This document shows positions 1 through 8,201 of a stretch of 64,000 bases of DNA, in pieces. The stretch spans positions 1 to 64,000 of the forward strand of contig CAWECP010000010.1 of the NCBI GenBank assembly GCA_963807675.1. The letters run 5' to 3'. A program made the translations under genes and the position numbers. The notes under the pieces are model-generated. The model made no database searches and was not told the origin of the DNA. It saw only the letters and a program-made list of their open reading frames with translations. Within the stretch, counting starts at the first letter, position 1; each line of letters begins with the position of its first letter. This DNA is from Bog-473 sp963807675. Lineage in GTDB: Bacteria > Actinomycetota > Acidimicrobiia > Acidimicrobiales > RAAP-2.

Positions 1-8
1 GGCGGAGA

Positions 9-21
9 CGCATATTCGATT
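9..21 (+). repeat. Candidate left terminal repeat of the recombinase trio
   Basis: CGCATATTCGATT matches the reverse complement of 3087-3099 at 11 of 13 positions. The two copies bracket the three genes. They are short and imperfect, so this is a candidate only; the true end may lie outside the window. Confidence 0.35.
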
Positions 22-46
22 CGCCGTGTATTCCTCCCGGATCTGA

Positions 47-1483
47 TCAGGACTGTACTCGTAGGGCGACGTAGTTCCTCCAGTCCGTCCCCAGGAGTTT
101 CGTTCGTTGAGCGACGCGCCAGGGCCGGCGGTCGATGAGTTTGGCTAAAACCGGTGCGGGCACCGTGGCGAGCAAGGCGTCGAGCGCTGCGGTGCGGGCT
201 GCTCTCGTGACACCGTGTCGGTTGAGGCGTTCGGCGAGCTGATCGGGTTCGATCGGCTGCCCGGCTCGGCCTCCGGGGAAGAGCCAGTCACCGTTCCGAT
301 GTCCGGCGCTGCTGGCGTGACCCGGCCGCTCGAGGAGTGCTCGGACGAGCGCGGACAGCGCGCTGGGGACAGGCGCCAGGTCGTCACCGATGCGCAACGC
401 ATGCCCGCCGTCCGCCGACTCGAAGTCGGTCGCACGAAGGCGGTTGATCCGGGTGAGCGGGAGCGCATAGAGCAGGACCAAGCAACCGGCGACCCGGTCG
501 ACCAGGTCGATGCTGTCGTCGTCGAGCAAGCGGCCGAGCAGGTCGAGGCGTTGGTGCTCGGGAATACCGCGGGGCACGGCGGGACGGTCGGGGGGCAGTT
601 CGAGCGCCGCTCGGCGGTGGGTGCGAATGGCCCAGTTCAAGAAGGAGCGGGAGTGCAGTCGGGTACTCGGTCCTTGGGCGAACCAGGCGTCGACGTTGGC
701 TTGGGTGCAAGTGAGCAGATCGGTCTCGTGCTCTCGGAGCCAGGCCAGGAGCTTGACCGCGATGTTTGTCTGCGCCCGCACCACCGCGTAGCGGCTCTCG
801 GTCAGATCGCCGGCATCGGAGAGGGCCGAGAGCCGAGGGCCGTGATGCCAACGCAGATAGGCGGCGATGAGCCGGCGCTCGGCGGGCTCTTCGACGGAGG
901 CCAGGCGGCTCTTGGCCCAGCGCTCGTAGGCAGCGAGGTAGCGGTCACGCTCGGGCAGCACGCCGTGGGTGACGAGAAGTGCGCGCAAGTGCTCGCGCCC
1001 GTTGGACATGGCCAAGGTGTCGAGACCGTCATGGCTGAGCGCGACGACCCCGGTGGCGATGGCGCTGATGCGCTCGGCGGTCGCCTGATGAGAGAGCCAC
1101 GACAGCCCGCCTCGTGGCACCTCCATGTCGCCCAGCGCGTCGATGAAAGATGCGAGCTCGGGCTTGACCGCTCCGGACCCGTCATCGAAGAGACGCTCCA
1201 GGCGTGCCCTGAGCGAACAGCGCCGGCATTGACTCAAGGTCCGAAAGTCATCGTCGGCACCACAGCCTCGGCACCGAAGCGCCTCGCGGATCCCGCCGCA
1301 ACGAGCGCACAGAGGAGCTTGCCCCGCGGTGCCACCGGGCAAGGAACGGACCAGTCCGCAGCCCGGGCAGCGACCGTGACGGATGACGCGGCGTGTGGCA
1401 CATGTCGCGCACAGCGGCCCGCCCGGCCACCCCGGTCGCCTGGTGGTGCGTCCGCAGCCCGCAGCACACGCAGAGCCCGTCAT
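47..1483 (-). CDS. Zinc-ribbon protein with degenerate tyrosine-recombinase-like C-terminal half
   Basis: Third gene of a minus-strand trio, 478 residues. The ATG at 1483 overlaps the stop of the upstream XRE gene as ATGA; the frame is open further upstream, but this start fits translational coupling. The first ~95 residues hold about six CxxC pairs (CATC, CPGC, CARC, CRGC, CRRC), enough for two or three zinc ribbons. The last ~170 residues resemble a tyrosine-recombinase core (LLYALPLTRINRL, then DWLFPG and a late WRNYV), but I see no HxxR box and no clear catalytic Tyr. Inference: a DNA-binding partner of the recombinase at 1806-2906, itself catalytically dead. It could equally be a target selector. 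No named family recognised. Confidence 0.7.
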   Translation of the reverse strand: MTGSACAAGCGRTTRRPGWPGGPLCATCATRRVIRHGRCPGCGLVRSLPGGTAGQAPLCARCGGIREALRCRGCGADDDFRTLSQCRRCSLRARLERLFDDGSGAVKPELASFIDALGDMEVPRGGLSWLSHQATAERISAIATGVVALSHDGLDTLAMSNGREHLRALLVTHGVLPERDRYLAAYERWAKSRLASVEEPAERRLIAAYLRWHHGPRLSALSDAGDLTESRYAVVRAQTNIAVKLLAWLREHETDLLTCTQANVDAWFAQGPSTRLHSRSFLNWAIRTHRRAALELPPDRPAVPRGIPEHQRLDLLGRLLDDDSIDLVDRVAGCLVLLYALPLTRINRLRATDFESADGGHALRIGDDLAPVPSALSALVRALLERPGHASSAGHRNGDWLFPGGRAGQPIEPDQLAERLNRHGVTRAARTAALDALLATVPAPVLAKLIDRRPWRVAQRTKLLGTDWRNYVALRVQS

Positions 1484-1809
1484 TGCTGGCTCTCGTCGGT
1501 GATCCGGGCCCGTCGGGGTCGGCGGACGACGGGCTTGGCGGCCTTGGACTTGGCCGGTGCCCGGCCTGCGCTCGCCGTCGTCTCGATTAGGTCGTCGGGG
1601 GTGCAGTCGAAGATGTCGCACAGCGCGGCCAAGGTGGTGAGCGACAGCCGTTCGGGCGTGCCCGCAGCCAACCGATAGACCTGGGCGGCGGACAACTCGA
1701 CACCACGCTGGGCCAGGAGCGGCCGCAGCTCGGTCGTCTGCCACAGCCCATGGGCGGCCATGACCTCACGTAGTCGCCAGGTGTAGGCGACCTTGCGACG
1801 GGCCCTCAC
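1480..1809 (-). CDS. XRE/Cro-type helix-turn-helix regulator of the recombinase trio
   Basis: 109 residues. A Cro/C1-type helix-turn-helix covers about residues 10-75 (LSAAQVYRLAAGTPERLS followed by LTTLAALCDIFDCTPDDLI), which is the compact XRE form. The tail is basic and low in complexity (KSKAAKPVVRRPRRAR). The start is GTG at 1809, overlapping the recombinase stop as GTGA; its own stop overlaps the next ATG. The three genes therefore form one tightly coupled transcript. Known for the family: sequence-specific DNA binding and autoregulation. Inference: it controls the trio or acts as a directionality or accessory factor in the recombination complex. Confidence 0.8.
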   Translation of the reverse strand: MRARRKVAYTWRLREVMAAHGLWQTTELRPLLAQRGVELSAAQVYRLAAGTPERLSLTTLAALCDIFDCTPDDLIETTASAGRAPAKSKAAKPVVRRPRRARITDESQQ

Positions 1810-2906
1810 CGTGCTCTCCGGCGCTGAGCGGCAGCCTCGACTGCCCCGTCGAGTGCGGCACGCAGCGTGCGGGTCTTGTAGTCCGACGACACCGAGGTGT
1901 AGATGGCCAGCGTGGAGGCGTACTCATGGCCGGCCTGTTGTTGGACGAAGAGGGCATCGAAGCCGTCCTCGATCAGGTGCGTCACATAGCTGTGGCGCAA
2001 GCAGTGCAGGGTCAGCCCCGGTGGCAGACCGGCCGAGCGGGCCGAACGGGTGAAGGCGTCGTTGATGCGGTCCTCGCTGACCAGCGGCCCGCGCTCTGAG
2101 GGCCACAGGCCCGCCCCGGCGCTCTCCATGGTCGGCCAGACCTCGTCGATCCATTCGGCGAGCACCTCGGTCGACCAGCCGAACACGGTGAGCACCCCGC
2201 GCCGACGGGGCGGCCCGCCCTTGGCCGCCTTGCCCCAGCGCACCTGACACACGCCGTAGTTGCCGAACTCGGGTGCCTTGGGATTGGAGCTGAAGTCGCT
2301 TCGCTCGAGCATGCGGACTTCGCGTCGTCGGAGCCCCCAGCCATAGGCGACCTTGAGCATGGTGGCGTCTCGAAAGGCCGGAGCCCAACCCTTCTTGGCC
2401 CCGGCCCGGATCGATTCGACATCGTCGTCGGCGGCGTCGAAGAGTGCCTGGAGCTCGATCCGAGTCAGCGAGCGTCGAGCGGGTCGTCCTTCGTACTCGC
2501 TCGAGTGTCGGGCCAGGTTCTCGGCCCGGCAGATCTGCACTGGTGCCGAGCCGAACTGGACAATGCACGACGTCCCCCAGCCATACGCGCTGTCGCAGAC
2601 GAAGTCACAGAAGGCGCCGACGGCCAGCTGATAGCTGCGGATGGTCGAGTGGGCCAGTCCGTCGTCGCTGCGCAGTTCGCCTACCCAGGACTCGAGGTGC
2701 CCAGGCAGCCACTGCCACGGCCAGACCTGAGTGTGAATACGGAACCGGCGCACCAGGCGTTCGCGGGTATCGATCGTCTGTTCGTTGAGACACCGCGACA
2801 GTTGTTGATCGCGCCAAGCGGCCAACATCGCGTCGAATGCGTCACCGGCGACGCGGGCGTCAGGCGACTCCACCTCCGCCAGCCACAGCCCTCGTGATCG
2901 ACCCAT
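1806..2906 (-). CDS. Tyrosine-type site-specific recombinase (integrase)
   Basis: 366 residues, first gene of the trio. The N-terminal SAM-like DNA-binding domain is followed by a catalytic domain with the expected residues: Arg in GWGLRRREVRML, the HxxR box in HCLRHSYVTHL, His in QAGHEYASTLAIY and the nucleophile Tyr at the end of that motif. The protein looks active. ATG 2906 is chosen because AAGGGGC lies just upstream; a second ATG at 2921 would add five residues. Known for the family: strand exchange through a 3'-phosphotyrosine intermediate. Inference: it mobilises or integrates the segment bounded by the repeats near 9-21 and 3087-3099. Confidence 0.85.
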   Translation of the reverse strand: MGRSRGLWLAEVESPDARVAGDAFDAMLAAWRDQQLSRCLNEQTIDTRERLVRRFRIHTQVWPWQWLPGHLESWVGELRSDDGLAHSTIRSYQLAVGAFCDFVCDSAYGWGTSCIVQFGSAPVQICRAENLARHSSEYEGRPARRSLTRIELQALFDAADDDVESIRAGAKKGWAPAFRDATMLKVAYGWGLRRREVRMLERSDFSSNPKAPEFGNYGVCQVRWGKAAKGGPPRRRGVLTVFGWSTEVLAEWIDEVWPTMESAGAGLWPSERGPLVSEDRINDAFTRSARSAGLPPGLTLHCLRHSYVTHLIEDGFDALFVQQQAGHEYASTLAIYTSVSSDYKTRTLRAALDGAVEAAAQRRRAR

Positions 2907-3086
2907 GCAAGCCCCTTCCATGCCTCGTTGTGAACGCGGGATTCAATCATCAGATGCAATCGAAGCCGGGGATGTCCACGTCAAGGCACGAAAGCGACCG
3001 CCACCAACCCTTCGCAGCGGCTCTCTCGAGCCTTGCAAACATGCAGGACACACGCCTGAGCGCAGCGCGCTCGAGAACATGCATCA

Positions 3087-3099
3087 AATGCAATATGCG
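3087..3099 (-). repeat. Candidate right terminal repeat of the recombinase trio
   Basis: Inverted partner of 9-21 (11 of 13 matches). It overlaps one of two nearby direct repeats of the form CATCARATGCAAT, at 2948-2960 and 3082-3094 (12 of 13 identical). The direct repeats could be recombinase arm sites upstream of the recombinase gene. Confidence 0.35.
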
Positions 3100-3173
3100 G
3101 CGTTAGCCCCAGTACGCCGGCACGAAGGCACAGTAGGACGACGTAGCCGCGACTCCGGCGGGGCTGAGCCGGT

Positions 3174-3518
3174 TCAGTTCCCCCGTCGCCGTGCCTCTGC
3201 TTCGCCGATGGCCCGGATCACCTTGGGTGTCTTCCAGACGGCGAGGGCGCCTACGCCAATGCCTAGGGATGCTGCCACCAGGCCGACCAGGTCGACCGTG
3301 AACACGAAGCAAGGCTTGTCCTTCACCATGGCGAAGGCGCCGAGGGGTACTGCCAGATGGATCTTTTCGCCGACGTCGATGGTGAGAACAGCGGGCACGA
3401 CCTCGCCTTCGGACACCGGCACCGGCGGGTGGATCGCGAGGATGTTGCGGTGGCGCAGGTCGGGTACCTCCGGGCGGTCGTCGTGGGTCGCGACCTCGGG
3501 TCTGGCCTCAGGTGTCAT
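3174..3518 (-). CDS. Small single-pass membrane protein, unknown function
   Basis: 114 residues from ATG 3518. AAGGAGG sits nine bases upstream and its stop-side neighbour overlaps by ATGA, which fixes the start. The N-terminal ~55 residues are polar. A hydrophobic segment near residues 78-100 (FTVDLVGLVAASLGIGVGAL) is a likely membrane helix, followed by a short basic tail ending EAEARRRGN. No family recognised. Intact, and placed between the recombinase trio and the IS element. Confidence 0.6.
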   Translation of the reverse strand: MTPEARPEVATHDDRPEVPDLRHRNILAIHPPVPVSEGEVVPAVLTIDVGEKIHLAVPLGAFAMVKDKPCFVFTVDLVGLVAASLGIGVGALAVWKTPKVIRAIGEAEARRRGN

Positions 3519-3766
3519 GGTCGACTGCCTCCTTCTTCCATCTCCACTCTGACGCATCGGGGTCGAATTTGCCTGTGCGAACGAGCCTGCCCTGAACGCC
3601 GGGTACGGGCGAGGGCCCACCGCCAATCGACCAGTCGGGCGCGGGCGCGAGCGACCATTTCAGCGACCTCGGATTGACCTGTCTCTACTCCAAGAACTGC
3701 GTCCTGTGGGAACGTCACGTAGGGTTCGCACGTGTTCTCGTAGACCCTGACTTGGACTACTCCCAA
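3515..3766 (-). CDS. Short hypothetical protein coupled to the small membrane protein
   Basis: 83 codons from a TTG at 3766. The stop overlaps the next ATG as ATGA, which is the main argument that it is translated. The N-terminal part (VRVYENTCEPYVTFPQDAVL) reads like a real protein; the second half is Arg-rich and could be chance in high-GC DNA. The upstream GGGGGAA could act as a ribosome site. No family recognised; the start is uncertain. Confidence 0.35.
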   Translation of the reverse strand: MGVVQVRVYENTCEPYVTFPQDAVLGVETGQSEVAEMVARARARLVDWRWALARTRRSGQARSHRQIRPRCVRVEMEEGGSRP

Positions 3767-3849
3767 TAGGTTCCCCCGATCTCGAGCTCGGTCCTCGATG
3801 AACCGTGTTAGCGGCGCCGCGTTAACTATCCACGACGATCGCTACCCGC

Positions 3850-3877
3850 TGAATCGCCCTGGGTTCCTTGGAGGCTC
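3850..3877 (+). repeat. IS left inverted repeat
   Basis: Left end. The 15 outermost bases are identical to the right end, and the inner eight (GGAGGCTC) are also shared. Confidence 0.93.
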
Positions 3878-3903
3878 CATACCTTTGAAAGGAAAATGGA
3901 GTC

Positions 3904-4248
3904 ATGCCAACAGAGAAGATCCCAGGGAAGCCGTCCACGCGGCGCTACACACCCGCTGAGAGAGAGCAAGCCGTCCGTCTGGTCCGCCAGCTCCGCACTG
4001 AGCTCGGGACCGATCAGGGGACCGTGGCCCGGGTGGCCAAGCAGCTCGGCTACGGCGTCGAGTCCGTGCGGGCCTGGGTCAACCAGGCCGACATCGACGG
4101 TGGCCTGAAGGTCGGGACCACCAGCGAGGACGCCGGCCGGATCAAGGAGCTCGAACAGGAGGTCAAAGAGCTCAGGCGGGCCAATGAGATCTTGCGCAAG
4201 GCCTCGGCGTATTTCGCCCAGGCGGAGCTCGACCGCCCACCGCGGTGA
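3904..4248 (+). CDS. IS3-family transposase, OrfA
   Basis: 114 residues. A helix-turn-helix (YTPAEREQAVRLVRQLRTE through LGYGVESVRAWV) is followed by a leucine-zipper-like coiled coil near residues 80-105 (RIKELEQEVKELRRANEILR). This is the standard OrfA layout: end recognition and oligomerisation. It starts 26 bp inside the left repeat with a GAAAGGAAAATGG leader. OrfB lies in the -1 frame, as in IS3 elements that make OrfAB by frameshift. I see no strong slippery heptamer; TATTTCG near 4210 is the nearest candidate, and the GTGATG overlap would also permit re-initiation. Confidence 0.93.
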   Translation: MPTEKIPGKPSTRRYTPAEREQAVRLVRQLRTELGTDQGTVARVAKQLGYGVESVRAWVNQADIDGGLKVGTTSEDAGRIKELEQEVKELRRANEILRKASAYFAQAELDRPPR

Positions 4249-5156
4249 TGGTGTCGTTCATCGACGAACACCGCGAGACGCTCGGGGTCGAGCCCATCTG
4301 CAAGGCGTTGCAGGTGGCCCCGAGCACCTACTACGCGGCGAAGTCGCGCCAGCCGTCCCCACGCGCCCTGCGAGACGCCGTGCTCAAGAGCATCCTCTTC
4401 GTGCTCTGGACCACGAACCGCAAGGTCTACGGCGCCCACAAGCTGTGGTTGGCGGCCCAGCGCGCCGGCCACGACATCGGTCGGGACCAGGTGGCCCGTC
4501 TCATGCGTGAGCTGGGCATTCGTGGGGTGTCCAAGTGCCGCAAGCGGATCTTTACCACGCGATCTGACCCCGACGCCGGCCGACCGCCCGACCTCGTCAA
4601 GCGCGACTTCTCCGCCGCGCACCCCAACGGCTTGTGGGTGACCGATCTCACCTATGTGCCGACGAGAACCGGGATGGCCTACGTGTGCTTCATCACCGAC
4701 GCGTTCAGCCGGATGATCGTGGGTTGGCGCGTCGCCGCCCACATGCGCACCGACATGGTGCTCGACGCGCTCGAGATGGCGAGGAGTTGGCGCCGAGCCG
4801 GTCGCTTTGCCGGCCTGGTGACGCATTCGGACGCCGGAAGCCAGTTCACCTCCGTGCGCTTCACCGAGCGACTCGACGAGATCGGAGCGCGTCCGAGCAT
4901 CGGCACGGTGGCTGATTCGTTCGACAATGCGCTGGCGGAGGCGATCAACGGCCTCTACAAGACCGAATGCGTCTACGGTCCTGACACTAACGGCTGGGAC
5001 GACGTCAGCCATCTCGAGCTCGCCACGCTGTCGTGGGTGCACTGGTTCAACGAGGAGCGCCTGCACGGCTACTGCGGCGACATTCCACCAGCGGAGTTCG
5101 AAGCAGCGTTCTACGCTGCCCAACAGCTGGCCCTACCGGGGCTTGGAAACCAATAA
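4245..5156 (+). CDS. IS3-family transposase, OrfB (DDE integrase catalytic subunit)
   Basis: 303 residues. HTH_21-like N-terminus (QVAPSTYYAAKSRQPSPRA), then an rve integrase core with the DDE triad visible: D in WVTDLTYVPTRTG, D in THSDAGSQFTS and E in NALAEAINGLYKTE. The C-terminus (WVHWFNEERLHGYCGDIPP) is typical of IS6110-type transposases. Full length, no stops. GTG 4245 overlaps the OrfA stop. Role: cleavage and strand transfer of the IS ends, alone or as an OrfAB fusion. Confidence 0.95.
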   Translation: MMVSFIDEHRETLGVEPICKALQVAPSTYYAAKSRQPSPRALRDAVLKSILFVLWTTNRKVYGAHKLWLAAQRAGHDIGRDQVARLMRELGIRGVSKCRKRIFTTRSDPDAGRPPDLVKRDFSAAHPNGLWVTDLTYVPTRTGMAYVCFITDAFSRMIVGWRVAAHMRTDMVLDALEMARSWRRAGRFAGLVTHSDAGSQFTSVRFTERLDEIGARPSIGTVADSFDNALAEAINGLYKTECVYGPDTNGWDDVSHLELATLSWVHWFNEERLHGYCGDIPPAEFEAAFYAAQQLALPGLGNQ

Positions 5157-5159
5157 AAC

Positions 5160-5187
5160 GAGCCTCCATCAGACCCAGGGCGATTCA
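5160..5187 (-). repeat. IS right inverted repeat
   Basis: Right end, four bases beyond the OrfB stop codon. It is followed by CGC, the copy of the left target triplet. Confidence 0.93.
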
Positions 5188-5328
5188 CGCTTCACTATCT
5201 CGCCCCAGCGGCATAGGAAACCGGTTTCTGTCTCTCGCGACGCGCAAATGTTGCCGGGGTCGGTTCGAACGCCGGAACGAGGCATCATTGGATATGGCCC
5301 TAACAGAGGTCGTACTGATCGACCACGA

Positions 5329-6123
5329 ATGAGCCTGCCGCTCGACACCAGTGAAGGCCGCCAACTCTATGGCGTCGATCCGCGAGGCTATTCAGCTGGG
5401 CGACCCGACTACCCTGATGATGTCTTCGAAGTCCTTGTTTCCGCCGGATTGGGTCCAAGATGCCGAGTCCTTGAGGTCGGGCCCGGAACCGGCCTGGTGA
5501 CCCGACACCTGCTCGACGCCGGCGCCAACGTCACCGCTGTGGAGGCAAACGAGGACATGGCGGCCCACCTTCGAGACGAGTGCGTTGGGCGCCCTCTGAC
5601 GATCGTGAGAGCACCATTCGAGGAAGCGAACCTCGAGCCCAGCGTGTTCGATCTGGCCGTGGCGGCTACCAGCTTCCACTGGGTTGCTCAGCCAGCAGGA
5701 TGGCGGAACCTGGTCCGGGCTCTCCGTCCTGGAGCGCGGGCGATCATCTGGTGGATGCTCTTCGAAGATCCCACTGCCTTGGACGAGTTCGACTTCGTCT
5801 CCCAGCAGCTTCTCGGTGGATCACCCAGTCTGTGTGAACCGAACGGGCCGGTTCCCTTCCAAATGGACGTCGAATCAAGGACGGCAGATTTCGCTGGCGC
5901 AGGGTTCGTGGAAGTTCAGGGTCAGTTCGTCCGCAAGACCTACGGGCTGAATGCCGAGCAGGTGAGGAATCTGTACTCCACCATGGCGATCGTGCTGCGT
6001 AAGCCAGAGCCCGAACAGGCAAAGGTACTGAGTGAAATTGAGCAGCTCGTGCTCGACCGTTTCGGCGGTCAGGTGGAGAGAACCTTTCTCACTGCGCTAT
6101 ATCAAGGTCGAAAGCCTCTCTAG
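5329..6123 (+). CDS. Class I SAM-dependent methyltransferase
   Basis: 264 residues from ATG 5329. The open frame extends back into the IS, so the first ATG beside the conserved start (MSLPLDTSEGRQLYG) is used. SAM-binding motif I is VLEVGPGTGLVTRHLL (about residues 44-59). The acidic end of beta-2 is AVEANEDMA, and ATSFHWVAQPAGW is the post-I region common in small-molecule methyltransferases of the UbiE/biotin-C type. The C-terminal half (KTYGLNAEQVRNLYSTM) is the usual cap. The substrate cannot be told. The IS lies only 141 bp upstream and may have replaced its native promoter. Confidence 0.85.
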   Translation: MSLPLDTSEGRQLYGVDPRGYSAGRPDYPDDVFEVLVSAGLGPRCRVLEVGPGTGLVTRHLLDAGANVTAVEANEDMAAHLRDECVGRPLTIVRAPFEEANLEPSVFDLAVAATSFHWVAQPAGWRNLVRALRPGARAIIWWMLFEDPTALDEFDFVSQQLLGGSPSLCEPNGPVPFQMDVESRTADFAGAGFVEVQGQFVRKTYGLNAEQVRNLYSTMAIVLRKPEPEQAKVLSEIEQLVLDRFGGQVERTFLTALYQGRKPL

Positions 6124-6294
6124 CTCCCACTGACGTTGGACGCCCTTGGACGATGGCTTCATCCAGACTGTCCCCGAATGTTCAGAAGGCAATGGGGGCG
6201 AGAGTCGCCCCGTTCGCCGGCCTGGGAGATCCACGGTCGCCAGATGATCCGGGGGATTACCGAGCGGGCTCGATCACTGCCACAATCTCTGCCT

Positions 6295-7002
6295 GTGTCG
6301 CATGCTCCTTCAGTCGTACTTGTCCACGGTGGCTTCCTCGGCCCTTGGCTTTGGGAGGACGTACAGCGAGTCCTACAAACTCGTGGCGTCCATTCAGTCG
6401 CACCTGACCTTCCCAGCGTCGGTGAGCGGATGGGCGATCTTGGGGCAGACGTGGCCTGCGTCGTGGAGGCTTTGAAAGTGGTTGGTGCATCTGTCCTCTG
6501 CGGACATTCTTATGCCGGTTTGGTGGTAACGGAAGCGGCAGCAGACGAGGCGGTCGAAGTCACGCACCTGGCCTACCTCGCCGCCGCGGTGCCTGACGAA
6601 GGTCAGAGCATGCAGGCGCTCGCCACCTCACTTGGTCTTGCCGATGGCGATGATGGGGGCGAAGAAATTGTCGTGCTGCCCGATGGCCGTATCCAACTCA
6701 CGGCCGAAGCTGCTCGCACCAGCCTGTTCCACGACTGCACAATGGAGCGTGCCGAAGAGGCGATTGGTCTCCTGAGACCAACCAACCCCGCCACCGGGAC
6801 CCAGCTTGTCACTCGGGCAGCATGGCGTCAGATACCGGCGACCCTGATTGAAGCTAAGGATGATCGTTTACCTAGGCTCGTCTGCTCGGGCTTCGATTCG
6901 ACTCCCTACGATTCAAGGTCCATCCCAACTGGCCACTGCCCACAGTGGAGTCGGCCTGACCTCGTCGCGGACCTACTCAGCGAACTTGTGCTCGCGACGT
7001 GA
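6295..7002 (+). CDS. Alpha/beta hydrolase
   Basis: 235 residues from GTG 6295. The frame is open further upstream (other ATGs at 6178 and 6244), but similarity to the fold begins here: VVLVHGGFLGPWLWEDV carries the HG oxyanion turn. The nucleophile elbow is CGHSYAGLV (GxSxG form) and the catalytic His is in IPTGHCPQWS near the C-terminus. The region before it (LIEAKDDRLPRLVCSG) departs from what I expect around the catalytic acid, so part of the C-terminus may be diverged or frame-damaged. The family includes esterases and haloalkane-dehalogenase-like enzymes; substrate unknown. No clear ribosome site, so the start is uncertain. Confidence 0.7.
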   Translation: MSHAPSVVLVHGGFLGPWLWEDVQRVLQTRGVHSVAPDLPSVGERMGDLGADVACVVEALKVVGASVLCGHSYAGLVVTEAAADEAVEVTHLAYLAAAVPDEGQSMQALATSLGLADGDDGGEEIVVLPDGRIQLTAEAARTSLFHDCTMERAEEAIGLLRPTNPATGTQLVTRAAWRQIPATLIEAKDDRLPRLVCSGFDSTPYDSRSIPTGHCPQWSRPDLVADLLSELVLAT

Positions 7003-7084
7003 TTTCCTACGGCCACGCTTCGATAGACACGGGTGCCCCCATATGTTCATCGACCGTGGCGTCGGAGGGTCGCCCCGTTCGCCG

Positions 7085-7100
7085 GTTATACATGTGATCC
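7085..7100 (+). repeat. Left terminal inverted repeat of the recombinase element
   Basis: 16 bases, identical to the reverse complement of 9518-9533. Just inside, a further TCCTGGG is shared by both ends. Confidence 0.85.
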
Positions 7101-7158
7101 ACCTCCTGGGATAGGCATCCGGGGGAACCTCCTCGGGTGCAAACCCGACCAGGAGGTG
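7100..7158 (+). promoter_or_regulatory. Leader with two competing anti-Shine-Dalgarno arms
   Basis: The ribosome site AGGAGGT (7151-7157) of the first recombinase can pair with CACCTCCTGG at 7100-7109 (10-bp perfect match to 7149-7158). Alternatively it pairs with ACCTCCT at 7127-7133, extended by CGGGT/ACCCG around a GCAA loop. Both folds hide the site. Inference: translation of the recombinase is repressed by RNA structure. Confidence 0.5.
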
Positions 7159-7162
7159 TGCG

Positions 7163-8201
7163 GTGAAGTGGAATCCGTCATTCGAGTGTCACGTCCGTCC
7201 CGACGGTGAACGCGTTTATCGGATCGGCCACCAGCTGATCGACGAGTTCTTGGAGTTCGTCGTCGGCCGGGCCCGTCCGAACACGGTCCGGGCCTATGCC
7301 CACGACCTGAATGTGTTCTTCAGCGTGGTGAAGAAGGACCCGCTCGAGGTGCGGCCCAAGGACGTGATGTCCTTCGTCACCGCGCAGCGGCGTCCCAAGC
7401 CCGGCGCCGAGAAACGTGGTGCGCATCGATGGCTCTGCGGGACTTTCCGCCGCGACGATCAAGCGGCGCCTCGCGGCGGTCTCGAGCTTCTATGGCTACT
7501 TGATCACCCGCGACGACGTCGACGTGACGACCAACCCGGTGCCCCGGGGCATTGCGACGCGTCAGAGCCGGTCGCGTGGCGGTCGGGGCCTGCCGCTCGT
7601 GCGCGGGGTGCGCCGACTGCCGAGGATCCTCGACCCCGACGAGATCGACGCGCTCATGGGAGCGCTGCGCACCGAGCGCGACCGCGCCATGACCCAAGCC
7701 ATGGTGCTGGGCGGCCTGCGGCGCTGCGAGGTGCTCGGTCTGCGTCTCGGAGACCTGCGTCTGGGCGAGTGGCGGGTGCTCATCAGAGAAGGCAAGGGCG
7801 GACACGAGCGCCTGGTGCCGCTGTCCCCCACCTTCTTCTCGACGGTGGCTCGCTACATGGACCACGAGCGACCACAGACGTCGAGCGACGCGCTCTTCGT
7901 CGCGCTCAAAGGGGCTCGACGCGGCCATCCGCTCTCGATGCCCGGCCTCGCCCAGATCGTCCGCGACGCTCGTGCACGAGCCGGGCTCAGCCACGGCACC
8001 TGCCACGAGCTGCGCCACACGTGCTTCACCCGCTTGCGCGAGGCGGGCATGGCCATCGAAGCCATCCAGGCCCTGGCCGGCCACCGCTCGATCACCTCGA
8101 CGCGGGTCTATCTCCACCTGAGCGTCGACTGGCTCGACGGCGAGTACCGCCGGGCGACAGAAGCCATCGAGGCCCAGGCGCTCGTGGGGGTGGCCCAATG
8201 A
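7163..8201 (+). pseudogene. Tyrosine recombinase 1 of the element, interrupted by a one-base insertion
   Basis: GTG 7163 lies six bases after AGGAGGT. The first ~82 residues run in one frame (SAM-like core-binding domain, RARPNTVRAYAHDLNVFF). The protein then continues in the +1 frame. Removing one A from AAA at 7412-7414 restores a continuous GAENVVRIDGSAGLSAATIK and a 345-residue protein. The catalytic domain is otherwise intact: Arg in GGLRRCEVLGLRL, HxxR in CHELRHTCFTRL, His in AGHRSITSTRVYLHLS with the Tyr. The stop overlaps the next ATG (8198-8201). It is either a decayed gene or a consensus error. Confidence 0.85.

Larger units (their letters stand above)
3850..5187 (+). mobile_element. 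Complete IS3-family (IS6110/IS51-like) insertion sequence
   Basis: 1338 bp. The ends are 28-bp inverted repeats: 3850-3877 begins TGAATCGCCCTGGGT and the reverse complement of 5160-5187 begins with the same 15 bases, then both share GGAGGCTC. The outer CGC at 3847-3849 is repeated at 5188-5190, a 3-bp target duplication. From memory, the ends closely resemble those of IS6110 (TGAACCGCCCCGG...). Both transposase frames are open, so it looks recent and possibly active. Confidence 0.95.

Noticed and set aside
215..1678. Plus-strand open frame of 487 codons opposite the zinc-ribbon gene
   Set aside because: No recognisable domain, whereas the minus strand shows ordered CxxC pairs and coupled starts.
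3092..3112. Integron attC-like GGCGTTAGCC near the end of the recombinase trio
   Set aside because: The core does not match GTTRRRY, no matching partner site is present, and no integron integrase is nearby.
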